Shown here: positions 6,003 to 6,097 of the stretch, in pieces
How the letters are laid out: each line of letters begins with the position of its first letter
Numbering within the stretch: the first letter of the stretch is position 1
The notes under the pieces: generated by a model
Told to the model about the DNA's origin: nothing
The model's input: the letters and a program-made list of their open reading frames with translations, nothing else
Database searches by the model: none
From: an uncultured Ruminococcus sp.
GTDB taxonomy: Bacteria; Bacillota; Clostridia; Oscillospirales; Acutalibacteraceae
Length of the DNA: 6,097 bases
NCBI GenBank assembly: GCA_902773265.1
Contig: CACYDZ010000138.1
Span: 1-6,097, forward strand
Direction: 5' to 3'
Translations under genes and position numbers: made by a program

Positions 6003-6097
6003 TTTATCCGACTTTCAGCTATGACAATTAAAAGTTTTGTCCACTTTTTCAAAAGTGGTAGGGGTCAAGGGGACAAAGTCCCCTTGTGGGATTTTTA
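6003..6097 (-). repeat. Dispersed multi-hairpin intergenic repeat, copy B (cut by window edge)
   Basis: Read on the minus strand this matches copy A from TAAAAATCCC to GGATAAA. It carries the stem CAAGGGGAC/GTCCCCTTG (6066-6086), the stem CCACTTTT/AAAAGTGG (6041-6058) and the tail with TCAGCTATGACAAT on the plus strand. Over 6003-6044 it differs from copy A by three substitutions and a 2-nt gap. It begins directly after the CarD terminator. Confidence 0.85.

Overview
The window looks like core chromosome from a low-GC Gram-positive of the class Clostridia, probably a Ruminococcus-like member of the Oscillospiraceae. This rests on the yicC-remA-gmk-rpoZ-priA gene order, an RNase M5 gene, strong AGGAG-type ribosome binding sites and A+T-rich intergenic DNA. 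Assignment below class level is inference.

Layout. From position 4427 down to 1 the minus strand carries a housekeeping cluster: yicC (endoribonuclease family), a 339-bp gap full of hairpins and repeats, then remA, gmk, rpoZ and priA packed with stop/start overlaps. priA runs off the left edge and lacks roughly its last hundred residues. Divergent from yicC, on the plus strand, are rnmV (RNase M5, 5S rRNA maturation) and a CarD/CdnL-family RNA polymerase-binding regulator, which ends at a strong bidirectional terminator. Right of the terminator lies only a second, edge-truncated copy of the hairpin repeat found between yicC and remA.

How the genes fit together. They serve central information processing: RNA processing (yicC, rnmV), GMP to GDP conversion (gmk), RNA polymerase assembly and control (rpoZ, CarD), replication restart (priA) and DNA-binding regulation (remA). 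yicC and rnmV share one short divergent control region with a LacI-type operator-like palindrome. The CarD gene has a long leader with two candidate promoters, one with a dyad between its -35 and -10.

I see no defence system, phage, IS transposase, CRISPR array, tRNA or rRNA. No undescribed multi-gene system is evident. The unexplained content is intergenic: a dispersed multi-hairpin repeat whose copies keep their stems while their bases differ, a 24-bp perfect palindrome upstream of remA, and operator-like dyads at promoters.
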